Source of the DNA: Immersiella caudata
Lineage: Eukaryota; Ascomycota; Sordariomycetes; Sordariales; Lasiosphaeriaceae
Direction: 5' to 3'
Length of the DNA: 64,000 nt
NCBI GenBank assembly: GCA_030512335.1
Contig: JAULSU010000001.1
Span: 7,378,001-7,442,000, forward strand
The notes below the pieces were generated by a model. It did no database searches. It worked only from the letters and a program-made list of their open reading frames with translations, and was not told the DNA's origin. This document shows positions 36,328-47,532 of the stretch, one piece after another. Position 1 is the stretch's first letter. Each line of letters begins with the position of its first letter. Made by a program: the position numbers and the translations under genes.

Positions 36328-37596
36328 ATGGCTTCAATGACGGCCGCCAGGAACCTGCCTGGTGGCTCCAGGCATAGCGACGATCTACCGCTCTCTCAAT
36401 CGCGCGAGACAGGGGGGATCATCACAAAGTCTTCCCAGGTCGTGCCTACAGTGAAGGGCGGCAAGAATGAGCCTGCGGCAAGATCTTGGGCGCATATGGT
36501 CGCAGGAGGGTAAGTCATTTTCCAGAACTGGCGCTGGCCATGAGAGAGTGTTACTCACACGGCGTTTTGGAATATAGAATTGGAGGCATGACCGCAGCCG
36601 CCGTGACCGCGCCCCTGGACGTGCTGAAAACCCGACTGCAATCCGACTTTTACCAGTCTCAGCTTCGAGCTTCAAGGGCAGCACACGCTGCGCCGATGAA
36701 CCCTATACGCGCCGCAGGATATCATTTCAGGGAGACCTTCCAAATTCTCGCATCGGTATATCGAGTGGAGGGCCCGCGGGCCTTGTTCAAGGGCCTTGGA
36801 CCGAATCTTATCGGTGTTGTTCCAGCACGATCAATCCAGTTCTTCACCTACGGCAACAGCAAGCGTATAATAGCCGACTATCTCAACGGTGGAAACAGTG
36901 AGGCCTGGTGGGTGCACCTGACGGCGGCCGTGGCAGCGGGAGTCACAACAAGTACTGCGACGAACCCAATCTGGATGGTCAAGACCCGCCTGCAGCTGGA
37001 CAAAAATGTTGCCAAGGAGAGCGGCGGCCTGGCCAAGCGCCAGTACAAGAACAGCTGGGACTGCATCAAGCAAATCGTCAAAAACGAGGGCATCCGTGGA
37101 CTGTACAAGGGCATGAGTGCGAGCTACTTGGGTGTGAGCGAGATCACAATGCACTGGGTCGTATACGAGCAGCTGAAGCGGTCTCTCGCTAAGCGAGAAG
37201 AGGAGCTTCATCTGAGCGGGAGGGACAAGACTACACTTGACCACGCCTTGGAGTGGTTTGGGAAATCAGGCGCTGCGGGCAGCGCGAAGCTGGTCGCAGC
37301 CGTTGTGACGTACCCACATGAGGTATGCATACCCCTGAATGTTTTTTTTTGTTGGAGTTGGTTGTACTGACATGAGGGAATAGGTGGCACGCACACGGCT
37401 GCGCCAAAGCCCAATGGCCGACGGCAAGCCAATGTATACCGGTCTTGTCCAGTGCTTCAAGCTTGTCTTCAAACAGGAAGGCATGGCTGGTCTTTATGGA
37501 GGCATGACGCCTCATCTTCTCCGGACAGTTCCAAGTGCCGCCATCATGTTTGGCATGTACGAGGGGATCCTCCGGCTGATTGGCGAGAAGGCATAA
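36328..37596 (+). CDS. RIM2: Mitochondrial carrier, RIM2/SLC25A33-36 type (pyrimidine nucleotide transporter)
   Basis: A six-helix carrier of the mitochondrial inner membrane. Yeast Rim2 exchanges pyrimidine nucleotides and is needed for mtDNA maintenance. Exons are 36328-36509, 36578-37322 and 37384-37596, giving 379 residues (yeast 377). The start is the first ATG in frame (MASMTAARNLPGG); the frame is open upstream but has no ATG. The three carrier signatures are all present: APLDVLKTRLQSDF, NPIWMVKTRLQLDK and, across the last intron, YPHEVARTRLRQ. The unusual tryptophan in the second motif (NPIWMVKTR) is typical of the RIM2 and FAD/folate carrier branch. LFKGLGPNLIGVVPARSIQF and GMTPHLLRTVPSAAIMFG are further carrier motifs. 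Flavin or folate carriers are the main alternative, but length and long linker after the first motif favour RIM2. Confidence 0.88.
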
Positions 37597-38768
37597 GCCC
37601 GCGAATAATCGACAACGCCTTTGGTGCTACAAGACGCGCCACACAGGCTTCTAATCCCTGTAATTCGTTGTATAACACTTGTTTGAGTACGAGAGACGCC
37701 TGGAACCGGCTCGGGGGCATAAATGGAACGGCGTAGGGCATATTTGGGCTCACAAAATGGGTTGTCAACATCTCAGATAGGGGGGTTTTGCAGTTTCATC
37801 TCACCCCTCTAGCTTTTCTTTAGTCCTTCATACCTGGCTGATACCCCTTGTCAACATTGGGAACGAGTCTCACAAGCATAGAAGGGAGGCATGTTGTTCG
37901 CATACTATCAGCATATATGTACTGTATCATATCAGAAGGGGAAGGTAGGAGGAGTTACTGTATTTGTTGGATTTTTGTGCGAGAAGATAACGGCGAGCGC
38001 ATCCTAGCAGGCAGGCGTTTGGGGGGTGGCGGAGGTTGTAGTATATCACACGAAGCACAAATGTAAATATTACATCGGCTGAGTCTTGACTAGCTTCTAA
38101 TGCTCGTCTTTCTGTAGGCCTCGGTGTGGTGTGTTTTGCATAGGAACGGCTAACATCGAACTCCTCCAAGAACTATTTCACGATTGGAAGGACACGCTAA
38201 ATGATGAGACGCAGTGATTTCTGGCGAGCAAACAATAGCCATACTAAAAGGTATCAGTAAAAGATTAGCGACGACGTGTCCAAGTCCCGCGGCGTTCAGG
38301 GTGAAGACAGGTCCCTCGCTCCGTTGTGGATCAGGAGGAAGTGACCCCTGAAGAGTCAAATATTTACCGTTCACAGCCCCCCCAACAAACAAAATAGTAT
38401 CGCAAAGCTGCAGATTACCCACCCACCCCCAATATCCTAGTACAGAAAATCAAGGACCACAATCCACTTCGCCCCTACTCCCCGTCGCTACCATCATCCA
38501 CCGGCTTCAAACAGGGTTGCACCTTGTGCGATCGACGCAGCCTGAACAGCGCCTGCGTCTCCGCAGCCAAACTCCTACTAGGCGGCCGTTTGCGCAGCTT
38601 CCTCGGCGTACGGGTGATCTTGATCGTCGCCGGCGGCGGCTGTTGCGGCAGCGGATATGGCTGTGGGTCTTGTTGCTGTCGTTGACTTGTGGGTTGAGAC
38701 TTGTGATTTGGAAACGACGACAGCGAGAGCGAGGGTGAGGGAGCCGCTAAACGAGCCAGTAGGGATGG
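37597..38768. other. Convergent 3' intergenic region
   Basis: 1.2 kb between the 3' ends of the RIM2-type gene (+) and the SNX3 gene (-), probably containing both 3' UTRs. The open frames at 38517-38738 (+) and 38578-38772 (-) overlap each other and have no recognisable motif, so they are not called. Confidence 0.55.
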
Positions 38769-39316
38769 TCACCAGGCATTTCGATCCCAGTTTGGATCTG
38801 CGACAATCATTAGGTTTCCGTTTCCCCGAGTCTTTGATAGGAGCCTACCTTGCACGAAAGCAGCCAGCACCTTGCTTCCGGTCTGTAGCAGAGGGTGACC
38901 GACGACAATCTTGAGGAACTTCTCCAGCCCTACGCGCCGACCCTCGATGACATCGTCGCTGAAGCGGTTTGTGAACACTTTGCCCGGCAGCGGCGGAATC
39001 GTCACGCGCGCGCTCTCCCGCTCGAGGATGTCGCGAAACCACTCGAAATCTGAGTAGCGCCGCCGCACCGTGGACTGTCGAAGCTTGAAGGCAGGGATAT
39101 TGGTACGGCACACAATCTCATAGTCGGTATACATGCTGCGGCCAATGCCGTGAGTGCGTGGGTTGCGGACCTGTCCCTCGGCGCGAGGTGTCGTCAGCAC
39201 GAAAGGCATGCGGGAGAGCGGAGGGCAATGGGAGCCCAGGTGCTCACCTCAATTTCAAGGAAGTTTTCTGGTGGGCCGTAGATCTCGTCGAATGACTGCT
39301 GTCGCGTGTCTGGCAT
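38769..39316 (-). CDS. SNX3: Sorting nexin-3 (PX-domain endosomal sorting protein)
   Basis: A PI3P-binding adaptor that recycles cargo from endosomes to the Golgi together with retromer (yeast Grd19/Snx3). Exons are 39248-39316, 38849-39170 and 38769-38797, giving 139 residues from MPDTRQQSFDEIYG. The PX domain covers nearly the whole protein: ENFLEIEVRNPRTHG, YEIVCRTNIPAFKLR, the RRRYSDFEWF motif that contacts the 3-phosphate, the proline loop IPPLPGK, and DDVIEGRRVGLEKFL. The end is DPNWDRNAW. The frame is open upstream to 39469 without an ATG, and an acceptor-like CTGCAG lies just before this ATG. A tiny extra 5' exon adding one or two residues is therefore possible. The gene lies in tandem after SF3A1 and converges on the RIM2-type gene. 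Confidence 0.92.
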
Positions 39317-40312
39317 CGACTGCAGGATGGGCCTATGAAGACGGGCTGCGGCGGCGGCGGCATCTGAGGTGGGCGAGGTGGGCGACCGTTGGGGCTCAGC
39401 GCTGCCAGCGCGAGCGGTCGACTCGTTGTTGGACGCCGTTTTGACGGTTGTTATGGGTGACCTTGCCAAGTGTCGTTTGATTCTCCCCTTGGGTCAGTCC
39501 CGTCCTGCTGTCTCTTGGGATGCAGGTGATCGATCGGTGCTGCGCGGGGTTGATGGTCGCAAGCTAGCTTAGCTGCTGGGCAGGACAGGAGCTATAAAGT
39601 GTCAATGACGCAGTCGCTCAGAAACTTGGAGGGTAGGTGGTGATGGCGCAACTCTAGATGGAATTGACAACAAAACTGGTTGAGCAGTGTTGAGGAGTGA
39701 GCGATAGAAGAAACAAAGTGCTCGGCATGGGGCGGGGATGGGGCCCAAGAGGAGCTAATTGTATGATTGAATGTTCTGCGTAATGGCCTTGGACGCCATC
39801 CCTCAGGGTGGGGTGGGATGGTAACACACCATCCCCGGCAGGCACAGACCAGTGTTTCTGGAGCACCCGAGAGCAACATTGACCGAGTGGTAGAAAAAGT
39901 CACAACCATTAGGCTTAGGGACCATTTGATGCATCTTATACATGAATTACTTGTAACTTTGGCGCATGGGTTCTTTTACAGGGGGTGGGGGGACGACGAC
40001 CTGGCGACTACCACATCACCAAACTTTGCCCAAGCGACAGTCACTCTCATCGCCTGCTGTCAAGCTCAGAGTTGTTTCGCCTTCAAGCTGTTACTACACG
40101 GTGGCTCCTGAACCTGAGGGGTTTCACCCATCCTCGCTATAAATGACTGGGGACATATAAGCCTCGTAAACAGAGCGGTCGACAATGTCCTCACCTTCAC
40201 CCAAAGCAACCCCTGACGCCGCAATCCAAAGACCCGACCTGAAGTCTTTGTAGTCGTTGCACACTGTTGGGGAAGTCAATTCCGCACCGTGTTTGCAACC
40301 CCCAGGTCTCAT
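39317..40312. promoter_or_regulatory. SNX3 promoter and SF3A1 3' region
   Basis: About 1 kb between two minus-strand genes. It holds the promoter and 5' UTR of SNX3 on the left and the 3' UTR of SF3A1 on the right. No additional gene was seen. Confidence 0.5.
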
Positions 40313-41973
40313 TCATTTCTTGTCGGCAAACTTTTGGTGGATAGCCCGAATCTGCTCATCAAGATTGAAAGTCTGCAGTTGGTTGATGTGTGCCTGGCTT
40401 TTACCCTCGGGATTGCCATCGAAACTGTTGATGGCGACCTTCTTTCTTCGCGCAAGCTCCTCCTCGGAGACGGGCTGGCCCGTGACTCCGTCAAAAACGT
40501 CGCTGCGTTGACTAGCAAGACGCTTGAGGTTATTGGCGACGTCGGCTGTAGAGAGATTGGTGGTTGCAAATCTAGCGTCCGCCTTTGCCTTCTGCTCCTT
40601 CCACCTTGGGTCGAGGAGTTCAACTGCAAGCTGTGTTAACGTGTATTCTGGAAGATCACAGTTGGTTCAAGAGACATACTTCTCATGTGCTCGTCCATCT
40701 CGTCCAGGGGGATCTGTTGTCGACAGTTCGGGCACAATGCTGTCTGGGCACCAGACTTATTGGCCCGCTGCGCTGCGCGAGGAACATAGTTTTCCTTAAT
40801 CCTCATCGGGGCAATACCGCCGCGGGCCTCAGCCTGTGCTTGCTGCATCCGCTGCCGCTCTTGCTCCCTCTCCTGTATCCTCTGCATTTCCTCCTCTTCT
40901 TCTGCGGTTCTCGTCCTGCTCCCTGGTGGGAACGAAGCGCCATATGCCTGGTGTGGAGGCGTGTTGGTGTGCGGTTGCGCTGGAGCGGGTGCTTGGACAC
41001 CGTAAGTCTGTGGAGGATGGGCGTTGTAACTGGTGTCGTCAAAGGGAAACGCCTCCTCGATCCGCAAGTTGGAGCTGATCGAATACTTGTTCTTCTCTTC
41101 TAACGAGGCATACTGAAGGTCGTTGAGGTTTGTCGGAGGAGGAAGGTTAGCCTGATCGTCGGTTTCTGTGAAAACAATCGTCTCGACCACTACGAAATCG
41201 TTCCAGTCGATGCTCGCAAACTCAATCTTCTTCTTTTCCTCCTCCGCCTCCTGCTTGGCCTTCTCCGCTTCCTGCCACACGGCATACTCTGCCCTCTGCT
41301 TCGCGCGCGAAAGAACGTGGTATTTGTCGTCGACATTGCGTTGGAGTTCTGCCAAACGCTGCTCCTGAAGTTTGTTCCCCTCTCCGTTGACTCCGCTAGA
41401 TCGTAGAATGATGGAATATTGGTCGATCATGCTCTGAAAAAAGTTGTGGAACGTGTGGTTGGGTATCAGAAACTGGAACTGCGGGTTGCTGGCTTCACGC
41501 TGGGCAAGCTGCGTCATCAAGGGCCGCCCATTCTTTGCGACGAACAAGGCAGTTAGTCGCACAATCTCCAAGTCTTTCTGGCTCATTCGAGGCATACGGG
41601 CTGAGAATTGGAAGTCGGGCGGCTTGGCAGGGCCTTTTGGTTCTTCTTTGGCTGCAGTCGCAGCAGCATCACCGACGCGACCAGCGGCGACAGCAGTCCC
41701 GCGGCCGGCTTTTATCTCCTCTTTCCTCCATTCATAGTACGCGTTGTATGGGTCGCTGTCCGTCATGAGGAAGCTGAACTTTGGGTTTTTGCCATGGTTG
41801 TCTCGGATGCGCTGCTCGAGGCCCAGTCCACCACGCATGACATAGCCTGCTGTTTTCTCGATCGCCTCGCGAATCTCGCCCGGCGGGGGGATGATGACGC
41901 CAGGCGGTGGCTTTATGCTGTCTAGTTGAGACGCTGCTGCAGCTGCAGCATCCCCGTTTGTTGCGACAGCCAT
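40313..41973 (-). CDS. PRP21: Splicing factor 3A subunit 1 (SURP-domain, Prp21/SF3A1)
   Basis: A U2 snRNP component needed for prespliceosome assembly. Exons are 40680-41973 and 40313-40623, giving 534 residues; the splice restores MRIELLDPRWKEQ. The ATG at 41973 opens with MAVATNGDAAAAAA. SURP domain 1 is about residues 33-88 (REAIEKTAGYVMRGG, NPKFSFLMTDSDPYNAYY). SURP domain 2 is about 135-190 (NPQFQFLIPNHTFHNFF). A PRP21-like region follows near 255 (FASIDWNDFVVVETIVF). A Gln/Arg/Glu-rich coiled stretch precedes a CxxC element (LCPNCRQQIPLDEMDEHM). The protein ends NLDEQIRAIHQKFADKK. The C-terminal ubiquitin-like domain of animal SF3A1 is absent, as is usual in fungi. It is divergent from PMT1 over 845 bp. 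Confidence 0.94.
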
Positions 41974-42818
41974 GATGAACGTGGGGTGTTGTTGGGATGT
42001 TTGGTTGTTGGAAGTACTTTCGCAAGTCGCGGGAAAGATTCACAGACCTTGGCGATCGCGGCGAATCGTGTCAAACGGGTCCGTGCACAAGACTTCAGGA
42101 AACCTGGTCCTGCTTGAAAGCGTCTTCTCCACCACCAGGCGTCCGCGGCGTCTCACTTGCGGTAGCAGAAATATCGCATACTTTGCCAATGATAGAAACG
42201 TTTTGCAAATGCTATGGCTCTTTATCACTTTGCCAATTGCTTGCCAACCCTCTCGAGACGAGGCTGAGGCATCTCATAGCACAGTGCCAGTGATCGTGCG
42301 CGCCAAACTCGTATCAGCTCTCCCCTATATTTGGGTCACAAATTAGTTAGAGCAGGGACTGAGGCTGCATCGCGCGTTCTAGCGCGTGGCCGCGGACCAA
42401 TGGCCGTGCGGGGATCCCCATCAGCGCCTGGCCGCCCGTTTCTCGCACGGACAACGAGGGATGAGGCCACTTAGGCTACATTGAATTTATGGAGAGCTGG
42501 AAAACTGCAACCCCTTTCCATCTTCACCATCAGCCCCGAGGTCGACGCCAGGAGAAGTGACTGGACGACTAGACCATTGCTTGCTCGGTCTTGATCGCCT
42601 CTTCTTTCAACAACTTTTCTCTTCTTCAATGCACCCGGCAACCTTGTAATGAACCATTAAGCTTCTCGACTCTCATTAATCCCGGTTTTATGTGTGGTGT
42701 TGTTCTCGGCTGAAGCTGCGAACATCTGAACCCGGTGCGAATCGACAGGACAAAACTCGATTTGGCGCCAATCCAATCGGCAGAGCATTGGTCTTCTGAA
42801 GAGATTGAGGTCAGCGAA
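41974..42818. promoter_or_regulatory. Bidirectional promoter region of SF3A1 and PMT1
   Basis: 845 bp between the divergent start codons of the splicing factor and the mannosyltransferase. The PMT1 frame is open back to about 42,735 but lacks an ATG there. No specific regulatory site was identified. Confidence 0.5.
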
Positions 42819-45800
42819 ATGGCGCGCTCACTCGCCGCGAAGGGGTCTTCGCAGGCACGGCGACCTTCGCCCTCGCCCTCGCCGCAACCACAAGCTTCCG
42901 TTGCGAAGCCCAAGACGGCCGCCAAGCGCAAGCTCGACTACACATCGGAAGGCGTCGAGGACAACGATGTCTTCCTCCTCCCGGTATCGGACTACCAGGT
43001 CATGATCCTGGTGACAATTGCGGCCGCCGCTGTGCGCCTGTTTCGCATCTACCAGCCCACCAGCGTCGTGTTCGACGAGGTCCAGTACGTCCACCGCCCA
43101 CAATGCATTGTTTTCAAGACATAACAGGTGCTAACCGTGCTATTGCAACAGCTTCGGTGGATTCGCTTCGAAGTACATCAAGGGCCGCTTCTTCATGGAC
43201 GTCCATCCCCCGCTTGCGAAACTAATGATCACTCTCTTCGGCTGGCTGGCTGGATTCAACGGAGATTTCGACTTCAAAGAGATTGGTAAGGATTATATTG
43301 AGCCCGGTGTTCCCTACGTCGCCATGCGCTTGTTCCCTGCTCTGTGTGGCATCTTGCTGGCGCCGACAATGTTCCTCACCCTGAAGGCCGCTGGATGCCG
43401 CACCTCCACCGCAGCCCTCGGCGCCGGTCTGATTATATTCGAGAACGGCCTCCTCACGCAGGCCCGTCTGATTTTGCTCGACTCGCCTCTCATGATCGGA
43501 ACCGCCTTCACCGCTCTTGCTTTCACCTCCTTCACCAACCAGCAGGAGCTCGGGCCTTCCAAGGCCTTCCAGCCGAGCTGGTGGTTCTGGCTTCTGATGA
43601 CGGGTCTTGGTCTGGGGATCACTCTCAGTATCAAGTGGGTTGGTCTGTTCACCATCGCGTGGGTTGGTGGCCTGACCCTGGTCCAACTTTGGGTTCTGCT
43701 CGGGGATTACCAGAACGTCTCGGTTCGCCTGTTCACCAAGCACTTCATGGCCCGCGCCTTCTCGCTGATCGTCATCCCCATGGCTTTCTATATGGCCATG
43801 TTTGGCATCCACTTCCTCTGCCTTGTTAATCCCGGCGAGGGCGACGGTTTCATGAGCTCTGAGTTCCAGTCGACCCTCAACTCAAAGGGCATGCAAGACG
43901 TTCCGGCAGATGTCCTCATGGGCAGCCGGGTCAGCATCAGGCACGTCAACACCCAAGGCGGTTATTTGCACTCCCACCCCCTCATGTACCCTACCGGGTC
44001 CAAGCAGCAGCAGATTACTCTGTATCCCCACAAGGACGACAACAACCTCTGGCTGCTTGAGAACCAGACCCAACCGCTCGATATCCACGGTCAGCCGATC
44101 AACGGAACCAATGCGTGGTACAACCTTCCCGAGCTCCCCTATATCAACGATGGTGCCATCCTTCGTCTGTACCACCTCAACACCTTCCGCCGTCTTCACT
44201 CTCACGATGTTCGCCCCCCCGTCACGGAAGCCGACTGGCAGAATGAGGTGTCGGCCTATGGATACGAAGGCTTCGACGGAGACGCCAATGACTTTTTCCG
44301 TGTTGAAATCGTGAAGAAGCAATCCAAGGGCGGTGTCGCCCGGGAGCGTCTTCGCACCATCGACACCAAGTTCCGCCTCGTTCACGTTATGACTGGATGC
44401 GTCCTGTTCTCTCACAAGGTCAAGCTTCCTGACTGGGCTTCAGAGCAGCAGGAAGTTACTTGCGCTCGTGGCGGTACCCTCCCCAACAGCGTTTGGTATG
44501 TGGAGCAAAATGAGCATTCCTCGCTCGGTGAGAACGCCGAAAAGGTAAACTATGCCAATCCTGGCTTCTTTGGCAAGTTCTGGGAACTCCAGAAGGTCAT
44601 GTGGAAGACAAACGCTGGCCTTGTTGAGTCTCACGCCTGGGACTCCCGCCCTGAGGCCTGGCCCATTCTCCGCCGCGGGATCAACTTCTGGGGCAAGAAT
44701 CACACCCAAATCTACTTGATTGGCAATCCCCTCATCTGGTGGAGCGCCACAGCTGCCGTGGTCATCTACGTTCTCTTCAAGGGTGTCGCTGTCCTCCGCT
44801 GGCAGCGCAGCTGCAACGACTATGCCTGCGCGACGTTCAAGCGTTTCGACTACGAGATCGGCACCTCGGTGCTGGGCTGGGCGCTCCACTACTTCCCCTT
44901 CTACCTGATGCAGCGCCAACTCTTCCTGCACCACTACTTCCCCGCCTTGTACTTTGCCATCATGGCTTTCTGCCAGGTCTTCGACTTTGTCACCGCAAGA
45001 ATCCGCAGTCTCGGCCTGATCAAGTACCCCATCGTCAACAAGGTTGGCGCCACCGCCTTCCTCGCCCTCTCAATTGCAGTCTTCTACCTTTTCGCCCCCC
45101 TCGCGTATGGCAATGCCTGGACCAAGTCGGAGTGCAACCGCGTCAAGCTGTTCAGCACCTGGGACTGGGACTGCAACACTTTCCTCGACAACGTGAGTAG
45201 ATTCTCAAGTCATTCGTTGAGCGGACGCAAAAATGAACTAACTACCTTGTAGTACGATGCTTACTCCTCGCTCCCTATCTCGGTCGCGGCTGTTCCGACC
45301 CCCGAACAGTCACAGGCTCCCCAGATTCCTCAGCAACAGGCCCAGGTCCCCATTGGCGGCGCTCAGCCCCAGGAGCCGGAACAACCCGGTATTTCGGGCG
45401 CACCGCTCCCAGAAGGCCATCAGGTCCTATCCCGCGAGGAACGCATTGAGTACAGAGACCAACACGGCAATCTCCTAAACGAGGAGCAAGTCGAGGCGCT
45501 CAAGGGCAAGGTCGAGTTTAAGACACGATATGAGACCCGGACGCGTCTTGTTGACGCCGAGGGCAATGAGATCTCCCCTCCTGAGGGCGGTTGGCCCGGA
45601 GAAGAAGTCGTTGCCCCGCCCCACCCTGATGTTCAAGGTATGCCCTAGCAAGGTCTTCGTACTGGATATAGCGACTAAACTACTTTCCAGGTGTGGACAG
45701 CGAGACAACCAAGCGAAGTTTGGTCCCGGACGAGCCCATCCCGCCTCCTAAGAAGAGTGTTGAGGGTGAGAAAGAGGCCGAGGAGAAGGTGCCAAAGCCT

Positions 45801-45848
45801 GCCAGTGAGGGAAATGAGGCCACGAAGAAGAATGAGGCTGCTGCTTAG
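42819..45848 (+). CDS. PMT1: Dolichyl-phosphate-mannose protein mannosyltransferase, PMT1 family
   Basis: An ER-membrane enzyme that transfers mannose from dolichyl-phosphate mannose to Ser/Thr of secretory proteins, normally as a PMT1/PMT2 heterodimer. Exons are 42819-43084, 43152-45192, 45253-45637 and 45691-45848, giving 949 residues. The catalytic Asp-Glu of the first luminal loop is residues 86-87 (SVVFDEVHFGG, across intron 1), followed by GRFFMDVHPPLAKLM. Multiple membrane helices flank a luminal MIR region at about 334-525 (SRVSIRHVNTQGGYLHSH, KVKLPDWASEQQEVTC). FFGKFWELQKVMWK and PILRRGINFWGK favour the PMT1 branch over PMT2 or PMT4. A long, hydrophilic C-terminal tail of about 180 residues (RTRLVDAEGNEISPPEGG; Lys/Glu-rich end) is encoded by the last two exons. 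All key residues seen are intact. Confidence 0.93.
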
Positions 45849-46585
45849 AGTACCAGGCAAAGCATTTGATTACAGCGCAGTGTTTCTTGGCCGGTCTTCA
45901 TCTGGCGCTGGTGGATATGAGTTCTGCCAGGTATCTTAATTTGAACAAGATAGGTCGGATTGGGTGCGGCGGTTACGGGATGATCCGAACTGCTGTATTT
46001 TTCCTATCTGTAACAACATAATGACGGAGGCCATGGGAGTTGGTTGGCAGCGGTTGGGAAAAGAATGGCGTGCTCGCTCAGATAGATGTGGAAAGGGGTT
46101 ATTAATTTCCTTTGTTATGACTCTGCTCAGGTATCAACAATGCATTGCTGGGTGGGGTGCCTGTATGAGTTCTATGCTCTCCTTCTGAAGCTTAGGCTTG
46201 AATACACTCATCTCCTATTTGCAGGCGGAGAGGGATTCAGAATTTCGGCATGGCACATCACAGCAGCTCAGCCACATGCACCTGACCAAATGGTTGCCAG
46301 TGCCACGTCAACGTCCTACACTCTTTGAGTTATTTGCTACAAGCCTCGGGGGGGCAAGAACGCCAGGAAACAACGACCATCGATGACAAGACGCTGTACT
46401 ATACAGATGATTATGAAGCATGGAACTCAGGTCCACGTTGGAGACAATGAAACACAAACCCAATAGCACCACAGCTATGACCGACACAAGCAACTCCCGC
46501 AAGTAATGGTGAGGCGGCACCCAAAGAAATACCATCGACCCCGGCATTAGATCGTATCCAAGGAAATTTTATCAGTTTCGTGTTC
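45849..46585. other. Convergent 3' intergenic region
   Basis: 737 bp between the 3' ends of PMT1 (+) and the C2H2 gene (-), probably containing both 3' UTRs. No further gene was recognised. Confidence 0.6.
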
Positions 46586-47532
46586 TCACACATAAAGCTC
46601 AGGATGCGTTCTCTTGACATGTCTCCTGAGTGTATCTTTCCTCGCGAATGGATAAGGCTGAGAGCAGAACGGACACCACTGGCTTCGTTCCCCGGTGTGG
46701 ACTGTTTCCCTGTGGCGCCTCAGCTCGGCGTTGCGTTTGAACTCCTTACCGCAGATCTCGCCGGTTTCGATGGTGTGTTCGCAACGGCAGTAGTCGCTCC
46801 GGGTGTTGATGCACTCCTTGGTGGCGACTTCGAACTTCTCAGGTGGAGTGGAGGGTTCTTCCGGGAAATTTTCAATGTGGTCTGTGTGAAAAGGGAGTTG
46901 AGGGGGATGGCCGTCTGCCTCGGGGGGGTAGTAGGAGTGCAGATCATATGGAGGAGGGCCAGGGGAGTTTTCGGGTGTGTAGTAGAGGCCGTCGTGTAAG
47001 TCGGTGTTGGGGAGGGGCATAGTAACGGGGTATGGATGAGGTTCAGGGGAGTTTTCGGGTGTGAAGTAGAGGGCGTCGGGGAAGTCAGTGTTGGAGAGGG
47101 GCGTAGTAACGTGGTATGGGGCGGTATTGAGAAAGTGAGGAGGGTAGACGACGTTCGGGCTGTTGCTATACTGGTACAACCGATGTGGCGATGCAGGCTC
47201 ATGGTAGTCATGCTGATATTGCGCGATGAGCGCCGGATGTGTTTGTGGCTCCGGGGGCCATCCTGTGATGCTCGGATGCCACAGGGTTGGATCTTGATCC
47301 TCCTGGTTTGTAGTGTAGCCCGAGATCTATTGATGGGAAGATCAACCTCCGTAGAACGGGGGTTTGTAGCACTCGACCTACGTACCAGACTCGTCGGATG
47401 TCCTGCATTGAATGGACCCTGCATTGTGTCTGGGGAACCAGGCAAGCAGTCCCATTGTAGGATCTGGTCGTATTCTTCGTCCTCGAGTAATCGGGCGTTG
47501 TTTCCCATGACGAAGTGCTCGTTGTTGGGCAT
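46586..47532 (-). CDS. C2H2 zinc-finger protein, putative transcription factor
   Basis: A 295-residue protein from exons 47386-47532 and 46586-47326 (59-bp intron). The ATG gives MPNNEHFVMGNNARLL. Two C-terminal zinc fingers lie at about 229-259 and 267-290. The first has a widened Cys spacing, ending ICGKEFKRNAELRRHRETVH. The second is WCPFCSQPYPFARKDTLRRH followed by VKRTH, again with extra residues. The linker is TGERSQ, close to the classical TGEKP type. This finger pair is common in Pezizomycotina. The middle of the protein is rich in Pro, Tyr and His and contains a 28-residue segment repeated twice in tandem (ALYFTPENSPEP, GLYYTPENSPGP). There is no signal peptide. Target genes are unknown. 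It converges on PMT1 and has a 2.8 kb upstream region shared with the Sec2 gene. Confidence 0.85.
46960..47127 (-). repeat. 84-bp in-frame tandem duplication within the C2H2 gene
   Basis: Two imperfect copies, 46960-47043 and 47044-47127, encode 28 residues each around TPENSPxP and NTDxxDxLY. The copies still share long identical blocks such as CAGGGGAGTTTTCGGGTGTG (plus strand), so the duplication is fairly recent or under conversion. Confidence 0.85.

Noticed and set aside
39317..39469. Upstream extension of the SNX3 frame
   Set aside because: The frame is open but has no ATG, only TTG at its far end, and the Ala-rich extension is unlike sorting nexin 3.
43222..43812. 196-codon minus-strand open frame opposite PMT1 (and a similar one at 43882-44415)
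   Set aside because: Antisense shadows of the PMT1 exon; composition follows the codon bias of the sense gene.
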